Source of the DNA: Glycomyces fuscus
GTDB taxonomy: Bacteria; Actinomycetota; Actinomycetes; Streptosporangiales; Streptosporangiaceae
Direction of reading: 5' to 3'
NCBI GenBank assembly: GCA_002529455.1
Contig: NYMS01000012.1
Coordinates: forward strand, 124,001 to 188,000
Length of the DNA stretch: 64,000 bases
A model generated the notes under the pieces. That model was not told the origin of the DNA, made no database searches, and saw nothing but the letters and a program-made list of their open reading frames with translations. The translations under genes were made by a program, and so were the position numbers. Numbering within the stretch: position 1 is the first letter of the stretch; each line of letters opens with the position of its first letter. Of this stretch, positions 39,457-48,121 are shown in pieces.

Positions 39457-41300
39457 TTGGGGATCTCCTTCCGCGCGCCCGATCCCGCGCTGGGTCCGGA
39501 GCGCTGGAAAACGAGACTAGAACCTGATCTAGCCACAGACCAGATGATTGCCCCAACTGTAACTAACCCCCCGGTAACTTCCAACCCCGGAATGCCAGCT
39601 TTGTCGGCCTTTACATGCTGGTCCTGCACCCGGAGAAGGACCATGTCGGGACCCTCCACCACCACGGACAGATCCTCCGCGCCTGACCAGAACCGGTTAT
39701 CGACCGGAGCGGACACCGCCACGTACCGCACCCCCAGCCCGCCCAGCGCCGCGGCGTCCAGGCGCTCGGGCAGCCCCGTGGCGGGGTCCGGCCCCAGCAC
39801 CCGGGCCGCCTCCCGCGCCCGCGCGTCCTCCCCGGTCACGACCACCTCTCCCCCGCCCGGGGTGCCCACGACCAGGTCGTCGTTCCACAGGGTGCGCCGG
39901 TCGAAGAGCTTGGTCGCCGGGTCGAGGACCACCGTGGCCCGCCCCGACCAGTCGGGGCCGCGGTAGGCGCTCCAGGGCAGCACCAGCACCGCCCCGGGCC
40001 GGTCGTCGGCGGCCACCGCCGCCTGGGCCGCCAGCCACTCCCCGGGGTAGTGCGCCGGGGCCAGCCGACCGCTCGCCCCCCACAGCAGTCCCGGCAACAC
40101 CACTACTGGCAAAAACACCACGAACACCGCGAGCCCCACGCGTAGCGGGGCGCTCTCCCGCCCGACAAGCCACCACACGCACGCGCCGAAGCCGAGCGCC
40201 TGGACCAGGGACAGCGGGGCCGCGTAGAGCTGGCCGTCGCGCAGCGGTCCGAACCCGGGCCAGGCGGAGACCAGCCAGACCAGCAGTTCACGCCCCGGCC
40301 CGGTGGTGCCCGACCAGGCGACCAGCAGGCCCAGGACCGCGGCCGCCGACAGACCGGGGCCGAACCCCGGCCGCTCCCGGCGCAGCAACCACACCCAGCC
40401 CGCCAGAGCCAGCAGGCACAGCAGCAGTCGGACCGCGGCCGTCACCGGCTCGCCGTAGCCCGCCGGAACCGCGCCGGAGTTCCACACCCCGCCCAGGAGC
40501 AGCAGGGAGCCCAACACCCCGAACGGGGTGTCCGAGCGGGCCGCGAACGCCGCCACCCCGGCGGGGTCCGTGCCCGCCCCGCTGGCCAAGGACGGAAGCA
40601 GCCAGGGCAGGGAGACCGCCACCAGCGCCAGCGCGAACAGCCCCGCCCTCGCCCACCGGCGCGGCGCGCGCGGGTGCACGGGGGAGGCGGGGCGAGCGGT
40701 GAGGGCGACGGGACCGGCCGTGAGGGCGGTCAGCACCACCGACGAGAACCCGCCGACCGCGGCGGGCACCAGCGCGCGCACCAGCCCGGCCAGCCCCGCG
40801 CCCGCCCGGACCCGCCCGAGAAGGACCGCGGCCCCCACCACCCACGGCAGCCCCGCGTAACCCAGCAGCATCGCCCACTGACCCAACAGCAGCCGCTCGG
40901 CCACGAACGGGTTCCACACATAGGCCGTCCCGGCCGCGGCCGACGCGGCCAGGGCCCCGGCGCCGCCGGGGGGCAGCGTCCGCAGCACCAGGAGCGCGGC
41001 GCCGGCCCCGCCCACAGCGAACACCGCCAGCAGCGCCAGCGACTGCACCACGTCCCCGGGCAGGACCGCCGACAGCGCCGCCGCCACGGCGTCGCTGGGG
41101 ATCGCGCGGGGGAACCCGTCCGCCCCCCGCAGCACCGTGCCCAGGGACGGGTCGGGCACGAACACCATGTCGTAGCGCAGCACGTACCCGCGCCCCAGCG
41201 CGGGACCGAGCGCCAGCACACCGGCGAGCAGGCCCACGGCCCACGGCAGCAGGCGGGGCAGCAGCCGGGCGCCCCTTCCTCCCCGCACTTCCCAGACCAT
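39453..41300 (-). CDS. Polytopic membrane protein, GT-C-like
   Basis: A 615-residue protein with about eleven hydrophobic segments covering residues 15-430, then a soluble extracytoplasmic domain (about 430-580: LVLPWSAYRGPDWSGRATVVLDPATKLF) and a final helix. An early loop carries YVLRYDMVFVPDPSLGTVLRG, an Asp-containing segment in the position of the catalytic loop of GT-C glycosyltransferases. It lacks a named family in my memory, but location beside AftD-like and DUF2613 genes suggests envelope polysaccharide assembly. ATG 41300 has GGAGGG four bases away; GTG 41321, seven codons upstream, is equally possible. Confidence 0.78.
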   Translation of the reverse strand: MVWEVRGGRGARLLPRLLPWAVGLLAGVLALGPALGRGYVLRYDMVFVPDPSLGTVLRGADGFPRAIPSDAVAAALSAVLPGDVVQSLALLAVFAVGGAGAALLVLRTLPPGGAGALAASAAAGTAYVWNPFVAERLLLGQWAMLLGYAGLPWVVGAAVLLGRVRAGAGLAGLVRALVPAAVGGFSSVVLTALTAGPVALTARPASPVHPRAPRRWARAGLFALALVAVSLPWLLPSLASGAGTDPAGVAAFAARSDTPFGVLGSLLLLGGVWNSGAVPAGYGEPVTAAVRLLLCLLALAGWVWLLRRERPGFGPGLSAAAVLGLLVAWSGTTGPGRELLVWLVSAWPGFGPLRDGQLYAAPLSLVQALGFGACVWWLVGRESAPLRVGLAVFVVFLPVVVLPGLLWGASGRLAPAHYPGEWLAAQAAVAADDRPGAVLVLPWSAYRGPDWSGRATVVLDPATKLFDRRTLWNDDLVVGTPGGGEVVVTGEDARAREAARVLGPDPATGLPERLDAAALGGLGVRYVAVSAPVDNRFWSGAEDLSVVVEGPDMVLLRVQDQHVKADKAGIPGLEVTGGLVTVGAIIWSVARSGSSLVFQRSGPSAGSGARKEIPK

Positions 41301-41361
41301 CAGCCCTCCGACCGAGACCACCGGATCCTCGACCCGGAAAAGCAGTACTCCGAACCGGGGA

Positions 41362-43134
41362 TCAGCCCTCCCGGAGCAGAACGCTGTCGGAGTAGCCGCC
41401 CTCCACGTAGTCGCGGTAGGAGCGGACCACGACCTCGTAGGGACCGGACACCGTAGCCGACCAGCGCGGCTCCTCCCCCACCGGGCCCAGCGTGCGCCAC
41501 CCCTGCCCGTCCCCGGGCCCGAGCCCGTCTCGGCGCTCGCAGCCCGGCTCCGGCGCGACGGGCTCGGACTCGGGTTCGGGATCGGACGGCGCGGGAGTGG
41601 GCGCGGGCTGCGGCTGGGGCTCGGGGCCGGGCTCGGTCGGCTCGCCGCTGGGGGCGGCCGGCCCGACGGGGGTCTCCGGGGCGCGGTCGCCCGCCACGGG
41701 CGCGTACCGGCCCCCGTCGAGGGGCGCGCGCCGGTCGTCGGCCACCGCGCACTCCAGGGCGCGCACCCACACCTCGTAGTGGGAGGCCTCCTCGACGTCC
41801 TCCCACTCCACGGCCGCCCCGCCGTCGACGGCCCGCAGCCAGGACGGCCCCGGAGGCGGTTCGTCGTTCCACACCCACTGGAGGGGCTCGGACGCCGCCC
41901 CCTCGTCCCGGCCCTTGAACGAGCGCACCACGAACTCGTAGCCGGCTCCGCTGAAGAGCGCCTCCACCAGCACGGACCGGCTGTCCCCGTCGGTGCGCAC
42001 CTCCACGGGGAGCACGGCGGCCTCGTCCGGGTCGGGCCCCGTCCGCCGCTGCACCACCCGGTAGTCGGTCGCGCCGGGCACGGCGTCCCAGCTGAGCACG
42101 AGACCGTCGTCGGACTCCTCCGCCACGGGCTCGGGCGCGGTGGCGGGCCCCACCGCCAGCTCCGGCAGCGGCCGTTGGTAGGTCCGGCCGACCCCCAGGG
42201 GGTCGGCGAGCGCGTCGGCGAAGGCGGCCGCGATCTTCAGCTCGCCACGCGTGTTGGGGTGCGCCTCGTCCCAGTTGTCGCTGGTGGAGGCGTACCCGTC
42301 GGCGACCCGGGCGACCACCACGGGGGAGGCGCTGGAGGTGAGCTGTTCGGCGAGGTCGACCAGGCCCATGTTGAACCGGTCGATCTCGGCGTCGGCCCGG
42401 GGGTCCTCCACCGGCGGGAGCTCCCCGAGGACGAACCGGGTCTGCCCCCGCACCACGCGCACCGTGGACACCGTCTCTCCGACCCCCTCCAGCGCGCTGT
42501 CCGCGTCGCCACCCGCCAGGATGTCCTCGGTTCCGGCCAGGAGGAGCAGGTAGTGCGGCTGGTACTCGGCCGCCACCCGGGCGGCCTCGGTGGACAGGTC
42601 CTGGGCGGTGGTGCCCCAGCGGGCGGCGTGGTCGGTGTCGAAGTCGGGGTCGGCGTAGTCCTGGTTGCCGAACTCCTGCTCCGCCAACGCGTACATGCCG
42701 TCGTAGGGGCCGACGAAGTCGACCTCCACGTCGGACTCGCGCAGGTGGGACCACAGGTGGTAGCGCCAGGTGTAGTCACCGCTGCTGCCCTGGGAGAGCG
42801 AGTCGCCGACGACCATGACGCGCAGTTCTCCGTCCGGCGGGCCCGGCACGGTGACGGGCTCCTCGGCGTTCCCCTCCCCCGCGGCCCCCTCCCCGGAACC
42901 GGTCTGGATCAGCAGGAGGGTGACCGCCATCGCCGAGAGCATGACGCCGAGCAGTCCGAGGGGGCCGGGCTCGAAGCGCGAGGGGCGGTCCCAGGGGGGC
43001 CGGAGCCACCGGAGGCGGGGGCGCCCCGGCTCGCGTGACCGGGTCCGGGGAAAGGCGGACCAGCGGAGCTGGGGCCGCCTGAAGCGGTCGGCCACGCGCG
43101 ACCACCACCGGGAGCGTTTCTCGGATCCGCGCAC
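41362..43134 (-). CDS. Membrane-anchored SGNH/GDSL hydrolase with fibronectin-like repeats
   Basis: A 590-residue protein. A cytosolic basic N-terminus is followed by one helix (about 58-77, GLLGVMLSAMAVTLLLIQ), then an SGNH esterase domain with VMVVGDSLSQGSSG (nucleophile Ser112) and the C-terminal catalytic block DNWDEAHPN. Two fibronectin-III-like stretches follow (VLSWDAVPGATDYRVVQRR, AAVEWEDVEEASHYEVWVR), separated from the end by a Pro/Glu-rich linker. Such enzymes often remove or add acyl groups on cell-surface glycans. The start GTG 43134 has GGGGGAG; the longer frame from TTG 43191 would begin upstream of the predicted transcription start. Confidence 0.85.
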   Translation of the reverse strand: MRGSEKRSRWWSRVADRFRRPQLRWSAFPRTRSREPGRPRLRWLRPPWDRPSRFEPGPLGLLGVMLSAMAVTLLLIQTGSGEGAAGEGNAEEPVTVPGPPDGELRVMVVGDSLSQGSSGDYTWRYHLWSHLRESDVEVDFVGPYDGMYALAEQEFGNQDYADPDFDTDHAARWGTTAQDLSTEAARVAAEYQPHYLLLLAGTEDILAGGDADSALEGVGETVSTVRVVRGQTRFVLGELPPVEDPRADAEIDRFNMGLVDLAEQLTSSASPVVVARVADGYASTSDNWDEAHPNTRGELKIAAAFADALADPLGVGRTYQRPLPELAVGPATAPEPVAEESDDGLVLSWDAVPGATDYRVVQRRTGPDPDEAAVLPVEVRTDGDSRSVLVEALFSGAGYEFVVRSFKGRDEGAASEPLQWVWNDEPPPGPSWLRAVDGGAAVEWEDVEEASHYEVWVRALECAVADDRRAPLDGGRYAPVAGDRAPETPVGPAAPSGEPTEPGPEPQPQPAPTPAPSDPEPESEPVAPEPGCERRDGLGPGDGQGWRTLGPVGEEPRWSATVSGPYEVVVRSYRDYVEGGYSDSVLLREG

Positions 43135-43192
43135 CGCTCCCCCTGCATTCCCAGAACGGGTTCTACCCCCCGCAGGGGGTTCGTCAGACAAG

Positions 43193-43221
43193 ACTAGAAC
43201 TGGTTATATAGAGTCCGTCAA
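43193..43221 (-). promoter_or_regulatory. Promoter of the SGNH hydrolase and envelope cluster
   Basis: On the minus strand TTGACG (43221-43216), 17 bp, then TCTAGT (43198-43193), in an AT-rich patch also containing TATATAAC. The predicted start near 43186 leaves about 50 bases of leader with a hairpin (ACCCCCCGCAGGGGGT). Confidence 0.6.
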
Positions 43222-43313
43222 CTCTCTGTGGCTGAGCGGGACCGCCTACACCGACGTTAGCGGCCGCCCCTTCCCCCTCGATTCCCCGCCCCGACGGAAA
43301 GCAGGACGCCCCC

Positions 43314-44207
43314 GTGACCGGACTCCTGGTAGCCCTGCTGTCCGCGGTGGTCTACACCGTCGGCCTGACCGTGGAACAGCGCGCGCTGCACGGCGCGGAG
43401 TCGATCTCGATCAACCGCCCCCTCCACCTGGCCCGGGTCCTGCTCACCAATCCCCGATGGGTGCTCGGCTGCCTCTTCGCCGCCATGGGCAGCGTGGGCC
43501 TGATCGTCGCGCTCGGCCTGGCGCCCGTGTCCGTGGCCCAGCCCGCCTTCGCGGCCGGAATCGCGTGCGGCATCCTCGTCGTCACGCTCGTGCTGGGCGA
43601 GCGCATCACACGGGGCGAGTACGTGGCCCTCGGCATCATGCCGGTCGCGCTCGGCCTGCTCAGCCTGTCCACCGCCGAGGGCACCGAGACCGGGACCACC
43701 GCCGACACCCCGCTGCTCATCACCGTCAGCCTGCTCACCGTGACGGTGTGCCTGGCCGTCGTGGGCCTGACCGGTGGCCGGGGCCGCCACCTGTCCGCCG
43801 CCGCTTTGGGCGCGGCCGCGGGTTTCGCCCAGGGCAGCGCGGGACTCCAGGGCAAGGGACTGGGCGGCCTGCTGGCCGACCACGGGCTGTGGAACGCGGT
43901 CGTCCCCGCGCTGCTGTCGCCCTACCCCTACCTGTACGCGCTCGGGTGGGCGGTGGGCATCGTCCTGTTCCAGACGTCGCTCCAGCGCTCACGCGCCTCC
44001 ATCACCGCCCCGGTGTCCAACGTCGTGGGCAACGTGTTCATGGTCGTGACGGGCACGGTCCTGTTCGGCGAGCGACTGCCCGACGATCCCGTCATGCTGG
44101 CCCTGCGCGTCGGCGGGTTCGCGCTGACCCTCGTCGTGGTCGTCCTGGTCCGCGGCAACGTCGCCACCGCCGAGGCGGACACCATCCGCAAGCGCGCCCA
44201 CGCGTAG
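43314..44207 (+). CDS. DMT-superfamily (EamA-like) membrane transporter
   Basis: A 297-residue protein with about nine to ten helices in two repeats, as in drug/metabolite transporters: LLVALLSAVVYTVGLTVEQ, FAAMGSVGLIVALGLAPVSV, the cytoplasmic loop AAALGAAAGFAQGSAGLQGKGL, and PVSNVVGNVFMVVTGTVLFGE. The VEQRALH start resembles NIPA-like/DMT proteins of actinobacteria. Substrate unknown. GTG 43314 has a weak upstream purine run. It is divergent from the envelope cluster; its TAG stop is the first codon of a repeat copy. Confidence 0.82.
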   Translation: MTGLLVALLSAVVYTVGLTVEQRALHGAESISINRPLHLARVLLTNPRWVLGCLFAAMGSVGLIVALGLAPVSVAQPAFAAGIACGILVVTLVLGERITRGEYVALGIMPVALGLLSLSTAEGTETGTTADTPLLITVSLLTVTVCLAVVGLTGGRGRHLSAAALGAAAGFAQGSAGLQGKGLGGLLADHGLWNAVVPALLSPYPYLYALGWAVGIVLFQTSLQRSRASITAPVSNVVGNVFMVVTGTVLFGERLPDDPVMLALRVGGFALTLVVVVLVRGNVATAEADTIRKRAHA

Positions 44208-44275
44208 ACGGTGTCCTTCGGACCCGCGCTCCGCCTCGGTCCGTGTCCGGGCGCCCGAACCGACCCCCACAGGCC
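44205..44275 (+). repeat. Dispersed stop-codon repeat, short copy
   Basis: Starts TAGACGGTGTCCTTCGGACC, continues CGTGTCCGGGCGCCCGAACC, then jumps to CGACCCCCACAGGCCGG. The central hairpin of the 1752-2157 units is deleted. Its TAG is the transporter stop codon. Confidence 0.7.
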
Positions 44276-44365
44276 GGATCCGGTTCACACGACAGGCCCC
44301 GGACGGAGGGGGCGGGGGAGGCGGGACCCCCGTCCACGCCTCGCCCCCGTCCACGGGAACCCCGG

Positions 44366-44881
44366 TCAGACAGCCACCGACACGGCCGCGCGCAGGCCCG
44401 GGGCTGCCACGTCGGCCCACGCCCGCACCACGCTGTCGGGCCGGCCGGCCTCCTCCTCGGCCAGGATCAGGCCGGGCTCGGCCACCCAGGCCCCGAGGTC
44501 GGCCAGCAGGATACGCAGGTCCTCCTCGATGCCGTGGCTGTTGCGCAGGTCCTCCACGACCGCCAGCGGGACCGCGACCGTGTGCCCCAGCCCCAGCTCG
44601 GGCAGGCGGTCGAGGAAGACCTTGAGCAGGCCGGTGTAGGTGCCGTGCACCTGGGGGGAGGCGACGAGCAGGACATCGCTCTCGCTCACCCTCGCCAACG
44701 CCTCCTCGACGGCGGCGGAGGACTCCGAGAGCAGCTCGGCGCCCAGTTCGGCGATGTCGACGACGTCGGGACGGGAGTCGACACCCGCGCGGGCGGCGAC
44801 CTCGGAGGCCGCGCGCAGGGCGGCGTCACGGACGGAGGAACGGACCTGGGGGGCGGCGACGAGCACGGTGAAGCGGGTCAT
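44366..44881 (-). CDS. NADPH-dependent FMN reductase family protein
   Basis: A 171-residue flavodoxin-fold enzyme. VLVAAPQVRSSVRDAALRAA is the flavin phosphate-binding turn and VLLVASPQVHGTYTGLLKVFLDRLP the conserved second motif (SPxYxxxxxGxLKxxLDxL pattern). The family supplies reduced FMN to two-component monooxygenases, for example in sulfonate (SsuE/MsuE) use. It is preceded on the same strand by a cysteine-type leader peptide and a hairpin, suggesting control by cysteine or sulfur supply; that would fit a role in sulfur scavenging. No monooxygenase partner is in the window. Confidence 0.88.
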   Translation of the reverse strand: MTRFTVLVAAPQVRSSVRDAALRAASEVAARAGVDSRPDVVDIAELGAELLSESSAAVEEALARVSESDVLLVASPQVHGTYTGLLKVFLDRLPELGLGHTVAVPLAVVEDLRNSHGIEEDLRILLADLGAWVAEPGLILAEEEAGRPDSVVRAWADVAAPGLRAAVSVAV

Positions 44882-45141
44882 GCGAGAACTCCTGGGTTCG
44901 AACAGAGCGATCCGGAATCGGAGGGGACCCCAGCCGGAGAGGACGGCGGGGCGGGTGACACCGGAAGGAGGGGGGAGCGTCCTTGGACTCTCGCGGTTCC
45001 TCGTACCGACACGGGGAGTGGACGCCGTCGTCCGAAAACCGCCTGTGTCGGGCCTGGCAGGGCTGTTCCTCGGACCGCGGGGCGGTCCCTACAGAACCCA
45101 GGGAGAGATGAGCGTCCGGTGTCTGCGGCAGGGCACGGAGC

Positions 45142-45158
45142 GCGGGGCGCGGCCCCGC
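45142..45158 (-). terminator. Attenuator-like hairpin after the leader peptide
   Basis: GCGGGGC/GCCCCGC with a GCG loop, six bases after the leader-peptide stop on the minus strand and 260 bp before the FMN reductase start. The rest of 44882-45141 shows no coding potential I trust. Confidence 0.55.
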
Positions 45159-45164
45159 AAAGCG

Positions 45165-45242
45165 CTAGCTACGACAGAGCGCGCTCGCCTGCTGTCTCAG
45201 ATCGACATGCAGGCGCTGGACAAGCAGCTCACCGGCGGACAT
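45165..45242 (-). CDS. Cysteine-type leader peptide upstream of the FMN reductase gene
   Basis: ATG 45242 with GGAG just upstream encodes 25 residues: MSAGELLVQRLHVDLR, then QQASALC and two final residues (Arg, Ser). The RxHVDL...SALC pattern, with a cysteine near the C-terminus, is that of short actinobacterial peptides annotated as putative leader peptides upstream of sulfur and cysteine genes; related mycobacterial uORFs stall when cysteine is low. The stop codon is followed at six bases by a GC hairpin, fitting attenuation. Confidence 0.75.
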   Translation of the reverse strand: MSAGELLVQRLHVDLRQQASALCRS

Positions 45243-45436
45243 GTCTCCATCATGAGGCGCCCCGGCCGTTATCGTCAATGCGTGCGCGCGCCACGGCGGG
45301 CGGTCCCAGCCCTCGGACAGCCGTCCCAGGGAGCGGGATCGCCCGGCTCCGCAGGGAATACGCAGGCCCGCGGGAGGGCCCCGGATGCCTGTGTAATGTG
45401 CGACACACAACGACGAGACGACATGAGGGACCCCGC

Positions 45437-46570
45437 ATGGCCCACACCCCCGTCACACTCACCAACGCGCGCGTCGTGACCCCCGACGGGGTCCACGAGG
45501 GGTGGCTGAGAGTCGAGAACGGCCGCGTGGCCGCGCTCGGATCGGACGGACCCGTTCCCGACGGCCGCGACCTCGGCGGCGCCTGGGTCGTACCCGGGCT
45601 GGTCGACACCCACGTCCACGGCGGCGCCGGGCACGCCTTCCCCGAGGCCGACCCCGAGGGCATGCGCAGGACGGTCGCCTTCAACCGCTCCCGGGGAGTG
45701 ACCGCGCTGGTGGGCGGCCTCGTGGCGGCCACCCCGGAGGACACCCTCCGCCAGGTGGCGGCGCTGGCCGAGCTGTGCGACGCGGGCGAACTGGCGGGCA
45801 TCTACCTGGAGGGCCCCTTCATCTCCCGGGCCCGGTGCGGGGCGCACGACCCCGAACTGCTCCGCGATCCGGACACCGCCGAGTTCGACCGCTGGCTCGA
45901 GGCCGGACGGGGGCACGTCCGCATGGTCACGGTGGCCCCGGAACTGCCCGGAGCGCTGGAGCTGATCGGCGCGGCGGCCTCCTCCGGCGTGGTGACCGCG
46001 GTGGGGCACACCGAGGCCACCTACGAGCAGACGCTGGCGGCCTTCGACGCGGGGGCGTCGGTGGCCACCCACCTGTACAACGCGATGCGCCCGCTGGGCC
46101 ACCGCGACCCGGGGCCGATCGCCGCCGCGCTGGGCGACGAGCGCGTGACGGTCGAGCTGATCCTGGACAACGTGCACGTCCACCCGGGCGCGGCCGGGCT
46201 GGTGTTCGGCGCCGCGGGCCCGGGCAGGGTGTCCCTGGTGACGGACGCGATGTCGGCGACGGGCCTGGGCGACGGCGAGTACACGCTGGGCGACCTGCGG
46301 GTGCGGGTGAGCGGCGGCGAGGCCCGCCTGGTGGAGAGCGGGGCGATCGCCTCCAGCACGATCGTGCTGCCCCAGGCGGTGCGCAACGCAGTGGAGGGCC
46401 TGGGCGTCGGCGTGCCCGAGGCCGTGCGGTCGGCGTCGTCGGTTCCGGCCGCGGCGCTGGGCCTGGAGGGCGTGGGCCGGATCGAGGTCGGCGGGCGCGC
46501 CGACCTCGTCGTGCTCGACGGCGGCCTGGAGGTCCGCGAGGTGATGTACGAAGGCTCCTGGGTGGAGTAA
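45437..46570 (+). CDS. nagA: N-acetylglucosamine-6-phosphate deacetylase NagA
   Basis: A 377-residue metal-dependent amidohydrolase that makes glucosamine-6-phosphate from GlcNAc-6-phosphate, feeding glycolysis and wall synthesis. Seen: the N-terminal beta-sandwich, GLVDTHVHGG (metal-binding), YLEGPFIS, VGHTEATYEQTLAAFDAGA, THLYNAM, LILDNVHVHP, and the catalytic aspartate in LVTDAMSATG. ATG 45437 has GAGGGA seven bases upstream. Its product is the molecule that releases DasR, whose gene is in this window, but I find no clear dre box in the 190 bp upstream. TAATGT at 45394-45399 is a possible -10. Confidence 0.95.
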   Translation: MAHTPVTLTNARVVTPDGVHEGWLRVENGRVAALGSDGPVPDGRDLGGAWVVPGLVDTHVHGGAGHAFPEADPEGMRRTVAFNRSRGVTALVGGLVAATPEDTLRQVAALAELCDAGELAGIYLEGPFISRARCGAHDPELLRDPDTAEFDRWLEAGRGHVRMVTVAPELPGALELIGAAASSGVVTAVGHTEATYEQTLAAFDAGASVATHLYNAMRPLGHRDPGPIAAALGDERVTVELILDNVHVHPGAAGLVFGAAGPGRVSLVTDAMSATGLGDGEYTLGDLRVRVSGGEARLVESGAIASSTIVLPQAVRNAVEGLGVGVPEAVRSASSVPAAALGLEGVGRIEVGGRADLVVLDGGLEVREVMYEGSWVE

Positions 46571-46578
46571 CGGCGTGT

Positions 46579-46593
46579 CGTAACCGCGTTACG
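46579..46593 (+). promoter_or_regulatory. Palindromic operator-like site
   Basis: CGTAACCGCGTTACG, six-base arms around CGC, followed eight bases later by AATATAACC, which may hold the -10 for the gene at 46675. It starts nine bases after the nagA stop. Confidence 0.45.
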
Positions 46594-46674
46594 GACTAGT
46601 AATATAACCCTGGGTGACAATGGCGGCAGGGCATCGAGGAGAGCCACCACGCTCGACACGAAAGGATCTGCGCC

Positions 46675-46986
46675 ATGGCCGAGTCGAGACAGACGAAGGA
46701 CGAGCAGCCGACCCGTGTGCCCTCCGAGGAGCACGAGCACCTCGGCAAACTCGCCGCGGAACTGTCCCGCTACGACGTACGGGCGGATGTGGTCGACGAA
46801 CAGTCGTCGCCCTGTCTGCGCGTGCGCAACCCGTCATCCGCGTGTGCGGTTGAGGACGTGATCTGTGAACGCCGGGAACACGACTACGCGTTCCTCGCCT
46901 CGTTCGGGGTCCACCTCGGCAGCAGCGGGAGCCTCGGCGTCACGGCCCACAAGGTCGCCTGGCTCGTGGGAGCCACCGAGGCGTGA
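46675..46986 (+). CDS. Hypothetical protein, unrecognised
   Basis: A 103-residue soluble protein; I do not recognise its family. The N-terminal 25 residues are charged (TKDEQPTRVPSEEHEHLGK). Then comes LAAELSRYDVRADVVDEQSSPCLRVRNPSSACAVEDVICERR with three cysteines, and a C-terminal FLASFGVHLGSSGSLGVTAHKVAWLVG. No signal peptide or helix in the membrane. ATG 46675 has AAAGGA at good spacing, and codon use looks like its neighbours, so it is probably expressed. Upstream is the palindromic site at 46579-46593. It might bind a ligand in the LRVRN-type strand, but I will not guess a role. Confidence 0.7.
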   Translation: MAESRQTKDEQPTRVPSEEHEHLGKLAAELSRYDVRADVVDEQSSPCLRVRNPSSACAVEDVICERREHDYAFLASFGVHLGSSGSLGVTAHKVAWLVGATEA

Positions 46987-47152
46987 CAGCTACGCGGGAC
47001 GGGTGCGGTGCGACCGGCACCGCACCCGTCCGCGTATCGGCTCCGCGGTTCCACGGAGCTTTACGTTGTAGATTCACCAATGCCCGTGCGGGAGGCCCCG
47101 CCCCCGGGGTCTAGAGTCGTGCCGTCCCCACCCCTCGACGGAAGGCGAGCCC

Positions 47153-48121
47153 GTGGACTACGTCAAGCTGGGCCGGACCGGACTGGACGTCTCCCGCGTC
47201 ACCCTCGGATGCATGAGCTACGGAGACCCCGCCAGGGGCAACCACGACTGGACCCTGGACGAGGAGGCCAGCAGGCCCCTCATCCGCCAGGCGGTCGAGG
47301 CCGGCGTCAACTTCTTCGACACCGCCAACACCTACTCGGACGGCAGCAGCGAGGAGATCGTCGGCCGGGCCCTGGCCGAGTACGCCGACCGCGACGAGAT
47401 CGTGCTGGCCACCAAGGTGTTCGGCCGCACGCGCCGGGGCCCCAACGGCGGCGGGCTCTCACGCAAGGCGATCATGACCGAGATCGACCACAGCCTGCGG
47501 CGCCTGGGCACCGACTACGTGGACCTCTACCAGATCCACCGCTGGGACCCCGCCACGCCGGTCGAGGAGACCGTCGAAGCCCTCCACGACGTGGTCAGAG
47601 CGGGCAAGGCCCGGTACGTGGGCGCCTCCTCCATGTACGCCTGGCAGTTCGCCAAGGCGCTGCGGGTCGCCGACGTCAACGGCTGGACCAGGTTCGCCAC
47701 CATGCAGAACCACTACAACCTGCTCTACCGCGAGGAGGAGCGGGAGATGCTGCCCCTGTGCGCGGACGAGGGCGTCGGGGTCATCCCGTGGAGCCCCCTG
47801 GCGCGCGGCCGGCTCACCCGCGAGTGGGACAGCGAGACGGCGCGCAGCCGCGGTGACGCGTTCGGCGCGAGCCTGTACGCGGAGGCGGACCGGTCGATCG
47901 CGGACGCCGTCGGCCGGGTCGCCGAGAGGCGCGGGGTCCCCCGCGCCCGGATCGCGCTGGCCTGGGTGTCCCGGAACCCCGCGGTGACCTCGCCGATCAT
48001 CGGCGCCACCAAGCCGCACCACCTGGACGACGCGATCGCGTCGCTGTCGCTGGAGCTGACCGACGACGAGGTGGAGGAGCTGGAGCGCCACTACACGCCG
48101 CGCCCGACCTCCGGTTTCTGA
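47153..48121 (+). CDS. Aldo/keto reductase
   Basis: A 322-residue NADPH-dependent oxidoreductase of the TIM-barrel AKR superfamily. MDYVKLGRTGLDVSRVTLGCMSYG is the N-terminal hairpin and strand; NFFDTANTYSDGSSEEIVGRAL carries the catalytic Asp and Tyr; ATKVFGRTRRGPNG has the catalytic Lys; SPIIGATKPHHLDDAI is the cofactor region. It resembles the general YajO/YghZ-like class, so the physiological substrate is unclear. GTG 47153 has GGAAGG. Upstream TAGATT (47067) and TAGAGT (47112) could be -10 boxes. A hairpin-rich 145-bp gap separates it from the convergent methyltransferase. Confidence 0.93.
   Translation: MDYVKLGRTGLDVSRVTLGCMSYGDPARGNHDWTLDEEASRPLIRQAVEAGVNFFDTANTYSDGSSEEIVGRALAEYADRDEIVLATKVFGRTRRGPNGGGLSRKAIMTEIDHSLRRLGTDYVDLYQIHRWDPATPVEETVEALHDVVRAGKARYVGASSMYAWQFAKALRVADVNGWTRFATMQNHYNLLYREEEREMLPLCADEGVGVIPWSPLARGRLTREWDSETARSRGDAFGASLYAEADRSIADAVGRVAERRGVPRARIALAWVSRNPAVTSPIIGATKPHHLDDAIASLSLELTDDEVEELERHYTPRPTSGF

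Noticed and set aside
43135..43191. TTG 43191 as start of the SGNH hydrolase
   Set aside because: Lies between the -10 box and the predicted transcription start; GTG 43134 has a ribosome site.
45243..45436. A DasR operator upstream of nagA
   Set aside because: No sequence there approaches the dre consensus closely enough.
47101..47125. GGTCTAGA near 47109 as a dre site
   Set aside because: Only the central eight bases match; it is better explained as part of the aldo/keto reductase promoter (TAGAGT).
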